DNA of 64,000 nt from Dolichospermum sp. DET69 (GTDB lineage: Bacteria > Cyanobacteriota > Cyanobacteriia > Cyanobacteriales > Nostocaceae), in contig CP070233.1 in assembly GCA_017355425.1 (NCBI GenBank), positions 5,699,272 to 5,763,271 on the forward strand, written 5' to 3'. Shown here in pieces: positions 18,357-27,300 of the stretch. The notes under the pieces were generated by a model. That model was not told the origin of the DNA. It worked only from the letters and a program-made list of their open reading frames with translations, and made no database searches. Made by a program: the position numbers and the translations under genes. The stretch's first letter is position 1. Every line of letters starts with the position of its first letter.

Positions 18357-18452
18357 ATGACTGGTGCAATTGAATATGTTGTATTTTTAGGTGTGTTTGT
18401 AGGTGTAGCTGTTGGATTGCTGTTTGGTCTACGTTTCGCTAAAATAATCTAA
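18357..18452 (+). CDS. petL: Cytochrome b6f complex subunit PetL (small)
   Basis: A 31-residue single-span protein, MTGAIEYVVFLGVFVGVAVG.., ending GLLFGLRFAKII. The C-terminal GLLFGLR.AKI pattern matches PetL of filamentous cyanobacteria, a peripheral helix that stabilises the b6f dimer. TTTGGAGCAAC precedes the ATG with suitable spacing, and a good terminator (18471-18497) closes the unit, so this is an independent short gene. It is easily missed by size-limited gene calling. Confidence 0.85.
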   Translation: MTGAIEYVVFLGVFVGVAVGLLFGLRFAKII

Positions 18453-18470
18453 TTCTGAAATTAGACGCTA

Positions 18471-18497
18471 ATAAAACCCACACAATGTGGGTTTTAT
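18471..18497 (+). terminator. Terminator of petL
   Basis: ATAAAACCCACA and TGTGGGTTTTAT form a 12-bp stem with a very short loop, 18 bp after the petL stop; the right arm ends in a T-rich run. Confidence 0.85.
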
Positions 18498-18595
18498 CCG
18501 GTGGGCAATGCCTACCCTACGTGTATTCCAAAAATCAAATATTAGTCCTATATTTTGTATTATTATCTAGCATTCACAGATGATATTTTTGGTCA

Positions 18596-19831
18596 ATGCG
18601 TAACTGTTATCATATTAATAATGGTTCTTCAATACCTAGTATGCAAAATCAAGCCACTATTTTAGTAATTGAGGACAATCTCACTAATTTAAAAATTATT
18701 GCCCATATCTTGATAGCAGCAGGTTACAATGTGCTAACTGAGGTAGAGGGGTTAAATGTCATTGAGAAAGTAAATTCAACTATTCCTGATCTGATTTTAC
18801 TGGATATTATATTGCCTGAAATCAGTGGGTTTGAAATCTGTCAGCAACTACAAGCAGATCCTTTTGCTCAGTCAATTCCGATAATTTTTATGACGGCCTT
18901 GATTGAAAGTGGTGATAAAATTAAAGGTTTGAGTTTAGGCGCTGTAGATTATATAACTAAACCATTTCAAAAGGAAGAATTGCTGGCTCGTGTCCGCACA
19001 CATTTGCATTTGCGACAGTTAAGTAAAACCTTAGAAATCCAGAATCAGGAACTAATAAAAACGACGAAAGAATTAGAAAATAAATCTGCTGAATTAAAAG
19101 AATCCTTAGTAAAAGAAAAGGAATTAAACCTATTAAAATCGCGCTTTATTACTATGGCATCTCATGAGTTTCGGACTCCTTTAACCATTATTTCTTCATC
19201 ATCGGCTATTTTGGAAAAATTTAGCAATCGCTTGACAGAAGATAAAAAAAATAAACACTTACAAACCATTCAAAATAGTATCAAGCATATAACCCAAATC
19301 CTTGATGATGTTTTAATGATTAGCCGGTCTGAATCTGAAAATATAGAATTACGTTTAGAATCATTAGATATTATCGTCTTTTGTAGTCATCTTAAAGAAC
19401 AAATAGAAATTAGTAATCCACAATATAGAATTGATTTTTTATGGTATTTAGACGAAGAAATTATAGATAATTCTTTCATGGTTCAGTTAGATAAAAACCG
19501 ATTACAACAAGTTCTTATAAACATTTTAAATAATGCTATTAAATATTCTCCTAATCACAATGTAGTTAAATTTATTTTGTATAAAGAAAATAATCAACTA
19601 ATCTTTGAAATTAGTGATAGTGGTATTGGTATTCCTGAAGCAGATCAAGCTAATTTATTTGATTCTTTTCATCGTGGATCTAATATTAGTAATATTTCTG
19701 GTACAGGTTTAGGATTATCTATAGTTAAAAAATATCTAGATTTGCTCCAAGGTGAAATTAAGTTTAAAAGTCGAGTAGGAGAGGGAACAACATTTACAGT
19801 GAGTATTCCCTGTAAACAGCTACAGGACTAA
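18596..19831 (+). CDS. Response-regulator / histidine kinase hybrid (REC-HisKA-HATPase)
   Basis: 411 residues. A receiver domain covers about 20-140 (VIEDN, phospho-acceptor in LLDIILP, TKPF Lys switch). A coiled coil (150-185) leads to HisKA with MASHEFRTPLT (catalytic His) and an HATPase_c domain: N box NILNNAIKYS, G1 DSGIGIP, G2 GTGLGLSIV. Soluble, no sensor domain, so it likely receives a signal through phosphotransfer or protein contact at REC. Alternative start at Met16 (18641), just before the receiver; neither start has a strong ribosome site. Monocistronic. Confidence 0.9.
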   Translation: MRNCYHINNGSSIPSMQNQATILVIEDNLTNLKIIAHILIAAGYNVLTEVEGLNVIEKVNSTIPDLILLDIILPEISGFEICQQLQADPFAQSIPIIFMTALIESGDKIKGLSLGAVDYITKPFQKEELLARVRTHLHLRQLSKTLEIQNQELIKTTKELENKSAELKESLVKEKELNLLKSRFITMASHEFRTPLTIISSSSAILEKFSNRLTEDKKNKHLQTIQNSIKHITQILDDVLMISRSESENIELRLESLDIIVFCSHLKEQIEISNPQYRIDFLWYLDEEIIDNSFMVQLDKNRLQQVLINILNNAIKYSPNHNVVKFILYKENNQLIFEISDSGIGIPEADQANLFDSFHRGSNISNISGTGLGLSIVKKYLDLLQGEIKFKSRVGEGTTFTVSIPCKQLQD

Positions 19832-19851
19832 TAGACATCTGGTAAAAATTA

Positions 19852-20222
19852 AGGCTCTTCGGTACTTGTTATGCTAAACTGGAGGTAACAGGGAACAGGG
19901 AACAGGGAAAAAATTTTAATTTTCTAGTTTTTTAATAAGACTAATAATCATTCTGGTTTCTTCTTTTAATAAATTAAGAATCATTTCTACATCTTTTTCT
20001 GAACATAATCCTACTCGGTGAGATAAAATTAGATGAGTTTCTAATTCATTAACTATACATTTTGTAATATTGTTTAGTGAGCGTAGCTAATATAGGAGTC
20101 CTAGGAGATTTTTGAACGGAATTTTCGATAAAACCTTTATGAAACCGGATTGTAAATCTCAATAGGCGTTCAAAATTCAAGTCGGAGTCCTATAGTTTGG
20201 CATAACAACTACCGAAGAGCCG
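19852..20222. mobile_element. 371-bp element with 28-bp inverted ends, carrying a gene fragment
   Basis: GGCTCTTCGGTA.TTGTTATG begins at 19852 and its inverted copy ends at 20222; the 28-bp ends differ at two positions. GGCTCTT-type ends are typical of ISL3-family elements, but no transposase is present. The interior holds the 3' part of a four-helix-bundle protein gene and a GGAGTCCTA inverted pair. I did not find a clear target duplication. Non-autonomous element or internally deleted IS that picked up host sequence. Confidence 0.65.
19916..20073 (-). pseudogene. C-terminal fragment of a four-helix-bundle protein (23S rRNA intervening-sequence protein type)
   Basis: On the minus strand an open stretch of about 52 codons encodes a segment containing NELETHLILSHRVGL and EEETRMIISLIKKLEN-type helices before stop TAA at 19916-19918; the pattern 'ELETHL...' then a final 'LIKKLEN' helix matches the end of S23/IVP-like proteins. 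The 5' half is missing and replaced by repeat sequence. No start codon with ribosome site is present. Confidence 0.6.
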
Positions 20223-20225
20223 GTT

Positions 20226-20336
20226 TTAAAGACTTCCAAATAAAAAAATATCCCCAATTCTCTTATGGTACAGAGATATTGCTTCCTAATAATACAAGGA
20301 AGGTAGGATGCCCATCCCACAAAATTGGATTATATT
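20226..20336. mobile_element. MITE-like family B copy adjacent to the REC-EAL gene stop
   Basis: TTAAAGACTTCCAAATAAAA starts the element; CCTAATAATACAAGGAAGG, ATGCCCATCCCACAAAATTG follow in family order. The right end (GTGGAGTTCTCTAA) is replaced by ATATTTTATTT, which contains the stop region of the next gene. Confidence 0.7.
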
Positions 20337-22067
20337 TTATTTTTGATGTTCAGCTAGTAAAAAAATCTTCAAGTTTTCTATGGGTAACGGACGACTGAAA
20401 AAATAGCCTTGAATAACATCACAATGGTTTTGTTTTAGCCAATTTAGCTCCTCCTGAGTTTCTACTCCTTCAGCAATAATGTTGATCATCAGATCATGTG
20501 CCATCTGAATTATAACTTTTACAATTGATTGCTTATCCCTTAGCTTATCAATATTGGTAATAAAATATCTGTCTACTTTCAGGTTATTAAAAGAAAATTC
20601 TCGCAAATATTTAAAAGATGAATAGCTTGTACCAAAATCATCAATAGATAGCTCAATGCCTTTAGATTTGATTTCTTTCATCTTTAATTTCACTGTTTCA
20701 AGGTCTTGAATAAATACAGTTTCAGTTAGTTCTAATTGTAACTGCTTCATGTCAAAATTTGTTTCTTCAATAATTTCTAGAACTCGTTGGATAAAATTTT
20801 CTTGTTGAAACTGATAAGCAGATATATTTACAGCTAATTTAAAATTCTCAACTTCTTCTAATTCTAAATTTTTTATTTGTAAACAAGCGGTTTTTAAAAT
20901 CCATTCTCCCAAGGGAACTATAAAACCTGATTGTTCAGCAATAGGAATAGATTCTGCTGGAGAAATCAAACCATGTTCAGGATGATGCCAACGGATTAAA
21001 GCCTCAACACCTATAGTTTTACCAGTCTTGGTATTGATTTGAGGTTGATAGTAAAGTTCAAATTCTTTGTTTTCTATAGCTGACAAAAAATCACATTCTA
21101 AAAGAACTTTTCTAAAGATAACATTGAGTATTTCTTGATGATAAAAATGATAACAATTTGTTTTGTCTAATTTATAGTGTTCTAGGGTTATTTCTGCATG
21201 AGTCAGTAGTTCATTTAGTTGTAACCCATCATGTGGGTAACAAGAAATACCAATTCTAGTTTGAACAGAGATTTGCTGATCATTCAAACCTATGGGTTGT
21301 GATAGACTTTCTAGAATTTGTTGAGCAATTTCGGCAACAAGTTTACTATCTTGAGTAGGCTTTAATAATAATGCCAGTTGATTATTTTCTAAATAAGCTA
21401 TCAAATCAATAGCCTGATTATTCTGCTTTAGGTTATTGAGTCGTTCCCCTATATTTTTGCATAAAAAGTGTCTCAAACTTGGTTCAAATAATAATTTTGA
21501 TTGATAGAGAATATTGATATCAAGTAGTAATAATGGTAAAAACTGACCATCCTCATTATAAACTTGAAGACGGGTTTGATGGAAATACTCTTCTAAGAAG
21601 AGTTGATTGGGTAAATTACTTAAGTTATCATGACGGGCTAGATGATTAACTTGAGCTTCCATCTGCTCAATTTTACCTTTGTATTGTTGGGTAACTATTT
21701 GACGTTTTTCTAATTGAGTTGAAATTACTTGGAGGAGTTCATCTAGTTGAAAAGGCTTAGTTAAATAGTCGTCTGCACCAAGTTTCATTGCTTGACGCAA
21801 ATCAGCGTGTTCAGCTTTAGCTGTGAGAAAAATAAAGGGAATACTGGCAGTAGCAACATCTTGACGTAATGTTTTCAGCAGTCCATACCCGTCTAATAAA
21901 GGCATCATGATATCACAAACAATCAAATCAGGCTGATGTTTTTGCGCCATCTGTAAACCTTGCCATCCATTTTCTGCGGTAATAGCAGCAAAATCTTTTA
22001 ATTCAAGAATTTGCTGGATATTTTCTCTGATATCAAGCTCATCTTCAACAATGAGAATCTTATACAT
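20337..22067 (-). CDS. Response regulator with degenerate GGDEF and intact EAL domain (c-di-GMP phosphodiesterase)
   Basis: 576 residues. REC domain 1-125 (VEDELD, CDIMMP phospho-Asp, TKPF). A GGDEF-like region (about 145-305) lacks the GGDEF loop; the equivalent position reads AYLENNQLALLL, so it should not make c-di-GMP. The EAL domain (about 320-570) has EALIRWHHPEHG, LELTET, IDDFGTSYSS and AEGVET, the residues that hold metal and substrate. Predicted role: phosphorylation-controlled c-di-GMP hydrolysis. A second gene for the cognate kinase is not next to it; the REC-kinase at 18596 faces the same intergenic region. Confidence 0.9.
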   Translation of the reverse strand: MYKILIVEDELDIRENIQQILELKDFAAITAENGWQGLQMAQKHQPDLIVCDIMMPLLDGYGLLKTLRQDVATASIPFIFLTAKAEHADLRQAMKLGADDYLTKPFQLDELLQVISTQLEKRQIVTQQYKGKIEQMEAQVNHLARHDNLSNLPNQLFLEEYFHQTRLQVYNEDGQFLPLLLLDINILYQSKLLFEPSLRHFLCKNIGERLNNLKQNNQAIDLIAYLENNQLALLLKPTQDSKLVAEIAQQILESLSQPIGLNDQQISVQTRIGISCYPHDGLQLNELLTHAEITLEHYKLDKTNCYHFYHQEILNVIFRKVLLECDFLSAIENKEFELYYQPQINTKTGKTIGVEALIRWHHPEHGLISPAESIPIAEQSGFIVPLGEWILKTACLQIKNLELEEVENFKLAVNISAYQFQQENFIQRVLEIIEETNFDMKQLQLELTETVFIQDLETVKLKMKEIKSKGIELSIDDFGTSYSSFKYLREFSFNNLKVDRYFITNIDKLRDKQSIVKVIIQMAHDLMINIIAEGVETQEELNWLKQNHCDVIQGYFFSRPLPIENLKIFLLAEHQK

Positions 22068-22257
22068 AGGATTTTGCCTGTAATAAAGGGCGAAAATTTA
22101 GATTGCTTGTTAATCTTATTACGTAATGATACACTGATCCTATTTCTTAACACTATGGTACAACTGAGGAATTTTTTACCCAATTTAATTTAAGTAATTT
22201 AGTCAGTTATACGGACTGATATCCAAAAAAACCTACCGTATTTTTACGTAAATATTT

Positions 22258-22335
22258 GTAGGGTGTGTTAGGCATAGCCGTAACGCACCCTAGGTTAGAT
22301 AAGTGGTGCGTTACGAGACGAGCTAACGCACCCGA
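22258..22335. repeat. Dispersed inverted repeat GGGTGYGTTA..TAACGCACCC
   Basis: GGGTGTGTTAGGCATAGCCG pairs with TAACGCACCC, followed by a second GTGCGTTACG..AGCTAACGCACCC pair. This is a common cyanobacterial dispersed hairpin repeat. It lies directly after the bioB stop and may act as a transcript end. Confidence 0.7.
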
Positions 22336-22343
22336 CGTACTTT

Positions 22344-23348
22344 TTATTTCACCATTACTGGAGTCGGGATTTTTTCCTGCTTTTGGAATGGGGGACGCAT
22401 TTCCAAACCTAACAGATTCAACATTTCTTTATCAGCATCATAATCAGGACAGGGTGTGGTTACTGTCAACATTTTGTTATCATCGCTGGAGAAGATGGAA
22501 TTTGCACCAGCCATAAAGCATAAAGCCTGTTCTACCTGAGAAAGTCTCGCTCTCCCCGCACTTAACCGCACGTCAGATTTAGGCATAATAATTCTAGCAG
22601 TCGCAATCATCCGCACTACATCCCAAATAGGGACATCGGGTTGATTTTCCAAAGGTGTACCGGGAACTTGGGAAAGAATATTGATGGGTACAGATTCAGG
22701 ATGAGGTTGTAAATTGGCAAGAGTATGTAACATTCCCACTCTGTCTGCGACATTTTCCCCTAAACCGAGAATACCGCCCGAACATACGGTAACATTAGTT
22801 TGGCGAACATTAGCAATTGTATTCAGGCGATCGTCATAGGTTCGAGTGGTAATTACGGTGCTGTAGTGTTCCCTTGAGGTGTCGAGATTATGGTTATAAG
22901 CATATAATCCTGCATCTTCTAAACGCTTGGCTTGGTTCTCTGTCAGCATTCCCAAAGTACAGCATACTTCTAAACCCATCCCAGTTACGTCCTTAACCAT
23001 ATCCAGGACTTCATCAAATTGGGAATTATCCCGAACTTCGCGCCAAGCTGCACCCATACAAACGCGACTCACACCGCTTTCCTTGGCTGTTTTCGCAATA
23101 TTCATCACTGTTTCTTTTTCTAACAGTGCTTCGGGTTTGACCTCGGTTTTGTAGCGAGAAGATTGAGCGCAATAACCGCAATCTTCTGGACAAGCACCGG
23201 TTTTAATAGAGATAAGCTTACAAACTTGTATTTGTTGCGGATGATGATATTGACGATGTGCAGTAGCAGCTTGATAAATTAGCTCTAGAAATGGTGTATT
23301 ATATATCGTTAATATCTCTGTTGGTTGCCAATCGTAGCGTATTCCCAC
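22344..23348 (-). CDS. bioB: Biotin synthase
   Basis: 334 residues, full length. Radical-SAM enzyme that inserts sulfur into dethiobiotin. The CxxxCxxC [4Fe-4S] motif is in [32 protein letters not shown] and the Arg/Asn-containing [14 protein letters not shown] and LSAGRARLS blocks bind SAM, dethiobiotin and the second cluster. The start is placed at [14 protein letters not shown] damaged piece of this gene is present at 42969-43046. The intact gene is divergent from a GNAT gene 83 bp away. Confidence 0.96.
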   Translation of the reverse strand: MGIRYDWQPTEILTIYNTPFLELIYQAATAHRQYHHPQQIQVCKLISIKTGACPEDCGYCAQSSRYKTEVKPEALLEKETVMNIAKTAKESGVSRVCMGAAWREVRDNSQFDEVLDMVKDVTGMGLEVCCTLGMLTENQAKRLEDAGLYAYNHNLDTSREHYSTVITTRTYDDRLNTIANVRQTNVTVCSGGILGLGENVADRVGMLHTLANLQPHPESVPINILSQVPGTPLENQPDVPIWDVVRMIATARIIMPKSDVRLSAGRARLSQVEQALCFMAGANSIFSSDDNKMLTVTTPCPDYDADKEMLNLLGLEMRPPFQKQEKIPTPVMVK

Positions 23349-23431
23349 TGTTATTATCCTTTTTGTAGTCTTTTTGCTTAATTTTCCATTAGTATAGCTG
23401 ATACAAAATATTTAAATTTGAATATGAGTAT

Positions 23432-24004
23432 ATGAGTTCAGAACCACCAATTCTTACCAGCGATCGCCTATTATTAAGAATGGCAGTAATGGAGGATATT
23501 CCCTATATACTCGAATATTTTACTGAAAATAAAGAATACCTTACCCCATTTTATCCTAGATGGGATGAAAATTTTTTTACTGACGATTATTGGCAGTATC
23601 AAGTAGAAACGAGTTTCTGGGAATTTTTTAACAACTATTCATTAAAACTATTTATTTATCGGCAACATCAGCCTAGAAAAGTTATGGGAACAGCTAATTT
23701 TAGCAGTTTTGTCTATAGTGCTGCTCAATTTTGTCAATTAGGATACAGTTTAGCAGAATCAGCACAAGGTTATGGTTACATGACAGAAGCCTTGTCTATT
23801 TCCACTAAGTATGTTTTTCAAGAATTAAATCTGCACCGCATTATGGCCAATTATATGCCCCATAATCGCCCCAGTGGTAATGTTCTCAAAAGACTTGGTT
23901 TTGTAGTTGAAGGATATGCTAGAGATTATTTAATGATTAATGGTAAATGGGAAGATCATATTTTTACAAGTTTGACAAATCCCCACTGGCGATCGCATTT
24001 ATAA
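23432..24004 (+). CDS. GNAT family N-acetyltransferase (RimJ/RimL type)
   Basis: 190 residues. Begins LTSDRLLLRMAVMEDIPYIL, the usual strand-loop-helix opening of RimJ/RimL-like enzymes. The acetyl-CoA region is YSLAESAQGYGYMTEAL (Q/R-x-x-G-x-G/A pattern: QGYGYM), with the family C-terminal NRPSGNVLKRLGFVVEGYAR block. It should acetylate a protein N terminus or small amine; substrate unknown. Homologous broken pieces are at 43047-43243. A palindromic repeat and a vestige of a DUF6671 gene start follow. Confidence 0.88.
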   Translation: MSSEPPILTSDRLLLRMAVMEDIPYILEYFTENKEYLTPFYPRWDENFFTDDYWQYQVETSFWEFFNNYSLKLFIYRQHQPRKVMGTANFSSFVYSAAQFCQLGYSLAESAQGYGYMTEALSISTKYVFQELNLHRIMANYMPHNRPSGNVLKRLGFVVEGYARDYLMINGKWEDHIFTSLTNPHWRSHL

Positions 24005-24009
24005 TACAC

Positions 24010-24044
24010 CAGATCCCCAACTTCTCCAAAAAGTCGGGGATCTG
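24010..24044. repeat. 33-bp palindrome family (AGATCCCCgACTTCTT), copy 1
   Basis: CAGATCCCCAACTT and AAGTCGGGGATCTG with a short loop; one mismatch in the arms. Homologous palindromes occur at 43251, 44161, 46066, 50049, 51057 (split) and 52113 (split). It lies 5 bp after the GNAT stop. Confidence 0.85.
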
Positions 24045-24057
24045 AAGATAATTATGG

Positions 24058-24110
24058 AGAAATAAATTATGTCAAATAAATAATCGCGGGGCTATTTTAA
24101 CCATACATAT
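24058..24110 (+). pseudogene. Vestige of the 5' end of a DUF6671 gene
   Basis: AATAAATTATGTCAA.ATAATA.. and TAATCGCG.GGCTATTTT match the region around the start of the intact gene at 43311. After ATG (24069) the frame reads M-S-N-K-stop, so it cannot be translated further, and similarity ends at about 24097. It marks the former neighbour of the GNAT gene. Confidence 0.7.
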
Positions 24111-24399
24111 TTTATCAAATATTTTAAGTTTTAATTAACCTTTATTAAGGGTATTCTTAAAAAGGCTTATACTACATTATGAAGTGCGGAATATCGGATA
24201 TACAGAACCTCCCGGTGTTATGAGGTACATATCTAGCGGGCAAGACTTGTACTGAGCTTGTCGATAGCGCAGCGTGGCGTTAGCCATAGTATGCCCGCAC
24301 CACAAGATTTTCATGATTCAAATTTGTACCTCATCAGAGCGGAAAATGCTGTCAGTTACCCCTGACTTCATAACCTTGCAAGAGAACGAAAAAACTTTT
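24111..24399. other. Intergenic region with GATAGCG-type dispersed repeat
   Basis: AT-rich, no gene. GCGGGCAAGACTTGTACTGA at 24237 through GCCATAGTATGCCCGCACC (24298) forms an inverted unit identical in plan to the segment inside the MITE at 16920-17149 (GCAGGTAAGACTTGTACTGA..); the GATAGCGCAGCGTGGCGTTA core is in the loop. Confidence 0.65.
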
Positions 24400-27300
24400 T
24401 CAGGACTTAGTTAAAAAAGCTTGAATCTTGTTTATAAAATCAACTAATTCTAGTACCAATTCATAAGCACCAACAAAACTCTGTTTGCGACTGAGTTGTT
24501 TTAGTTCTTCTGCAATTTTCTGCATGGCTGTAGCGCCAAAATTACCACTAGAACCTTTAAGATGATGAGCTTCTCTGGCCAGTTGAGGAAAGTCATTAAC
24601 GGCAATTGCGGCTTTAATTGCCTCTACATGAAACAGGCTATCTTCCACAAAAACTTTTAATATTTCTAACTCAAATTCTGGATCATTTTCTGAGATTTGA
24701 TGTAGATGTTCCCAATCAATTGGTAAATCTGTTAACGGATTATTTGTAATTAAAACTACTGACTCAGGTTCAGGAATAGTCACTACTCGTCCCGCTATAA
24801 TTCTCGAACTCCAAAGCTCTAATAATGTTGCTAATTTATCCTTAGTAATTGGTTTGCTAAAATAGTCATCCATACCAGCATCTAAACAATTCTGTTGATC
24901 CTCCTTCATGGCATTAGCAGTAATAGCAATAACTATAGGTTGTCGGTGATTAACAAATGAACTTATTTGCCGAGAACGAATTACTTTTGTAGTTTTTAAA
25001 CCATCGAGAATTGGCATTTGACAGTCCATCAAAATCAAATCATAGGCAATGTTATCCAACATTTCCAAAACTTCTTGGCCATTGGCGACGATATCAGCTT
25101 TATAGCCTAAACTGTGGAGTTGCTTGAGGATAACTTTTTGATTAACTGGATTATCTTCGGCTACGAGCAATTTTAACTTTGATTTTGTAGAATCAGGTAT
25201 TTTTTGATCCAACACAATTATAGAAGGTTGCTCAATTTTAGAAGATTGGAAATTATCTAATTTTGGTTGGCTTCCTAAAATATCCATGATAGTATCTAGC
25301 AAACGAGAAGGCTTTATTGGTTTAACTAAATAACTAATAAATCCTATGTTGATTGCTTTTTTCCATTCATCCTTTTGATTACTAGAAGTCAATAGAACTA
25401 AAGGAATATTGCTAATAGCAGAATTAGCCTTAATTTGTGATCCCAGCGTTAGACCATCTATCGCAGGCATTTGCATATCAATTAGAACAATATCATAGGG
25501 GTGATTTTCGGCAGCCTTTTGTAAAGCTGCAAGACCAGTATTTGCACAAGCAGCTTCATCCACCCACATTCCCCAATGAGTAGCTTGATGATAAATAATT
25601 CTCCGGTTAGTCCCATTGTCATCTATTACTAACAACCGCTTATTAGTCAATATATCAAGCTCCAAAATCTGAGAAGAAGGCTGGATTTGCTTCATAAAAG
25701 GTAGCTCAAACCAAAATTGAGATCCTTTACCCATTTGACTTTTTACGCCAATTTTTCCTCCCATTAAACTTACTAATTGTTGACAAATTGCTAATCCCAA
25801 ACCTGTGCCACCATATTGACGGGTAATAGAAGCATCAACTTGGCTAAATGCTTGAAAAAGTTTGTTTTGATCTTGAAGACTAATACCAATTCCTGTATCT
25901 ATAACAGTAAAATTGAGAATGACTAGATCCTGAGTTTCTGACTTCAATTCTACTTCTAATAATACCTCTCCTTCTTTGGTAAATTTCATAGCATTACCAA
26001 TCAGATTCATGATAATTTGTCGTAAGCGTCCCACATCTCCCCTCAGATATTTATAGACATTCTGTTCTACCAGTGTGGCAATTTCTAGTCCTTTTTGATG
26101 TGCTTGAGGAGCTAATAAATCTAGCACTTCTTCCAGACAATTGCAAAGATCGAAATCTATGCTTTCGATGATCATTTCTCCAGCTTCAAGTTTCGATAAA
26201 TCTAAAATCTCATTAATCAGAGATAAAAGAGCATCACCACTCACACGAACTATTTCTAAAAAATCTCTTTGTTCTGGGTTGAGAGGAGTTTCTAATAATA
26301 AACCAGTCATGCCCAAAATGCCATTCATGGGAGTACGAATTTCATGACTCATATTCGCTAAAAAACTACTTTTGGACAGAGATGCTAACTCAGCTTGATG
26401 ACGAGCAATTTCCAGTTCTCGTCTTTGTAGAATTTCCGCTTGCAGTAATTTAGCTTGAGCTAAAGCAATACCTATTTGATCAGATAAAGACTTGAGTAAT
26501 TCTGTTTCCCAGTTAGTCCATTGACGGGGTTGGGTACAATGATGAGCAATTAGTAAACCCCAAAATTTATCTTTGAGAAAAATAGGAACAACCAGGTTAG
26601 CTTTGACATTAAACTTTTGTAATAGTTCGATATGACAAGGCTGAATGTTAGCTTTTTCAATATCATTAATTACACTAATCCATCCTTGAGTATATTTCTC
26701 GATGTAATTTTTTGTCAAACAGGGTTCAACAATATTTGCCCCCATAACAACTGGAATACCGGGAATTAATGCTTCTTTCCGCGCTGTTAAAGAGCCATCG
26801 GCCAACAACTCTAGAATCACTACACGGTCAGTTTTCAACAGTTTCTGTACTTCTGTAACACTAGTTTGTAGAATATCATCTATCTGCAAAGAGTCGCGGA
26901 TTTTTAAAGTAATATCAGCTAATAATTGCGATCGCAAGTTGAAGTATTTTAGTTCTTCCTCGGCTTCTTTGCGTTTACTGATATCACGGCCTACACAAAT
27001 GAATCCGCCATCTTTCAACTTTGTCAGAGACATTTCTGCGGCAAAGTTACTGCTATCTTTTCTCTGAGCAATTGTTTCTCCATGCCAGTAACCTTGTTTC
27101 ATTAGTTCAGGGAATATCTTTTTTTCAAACAAGTTAACCTGCTCTTGTTCATAAACTTCTTGCCATTTTTTTCCTAGCAATTCCGTGGCATCACTATAGC
27201 TAAATATATTCACATAAGAGCTATTTAGATAAAGATAATTACCCTGTTTATCAACAATACTAATGCCATCACTCGCCGCTTCTACTGCTGCTAATTGCTG

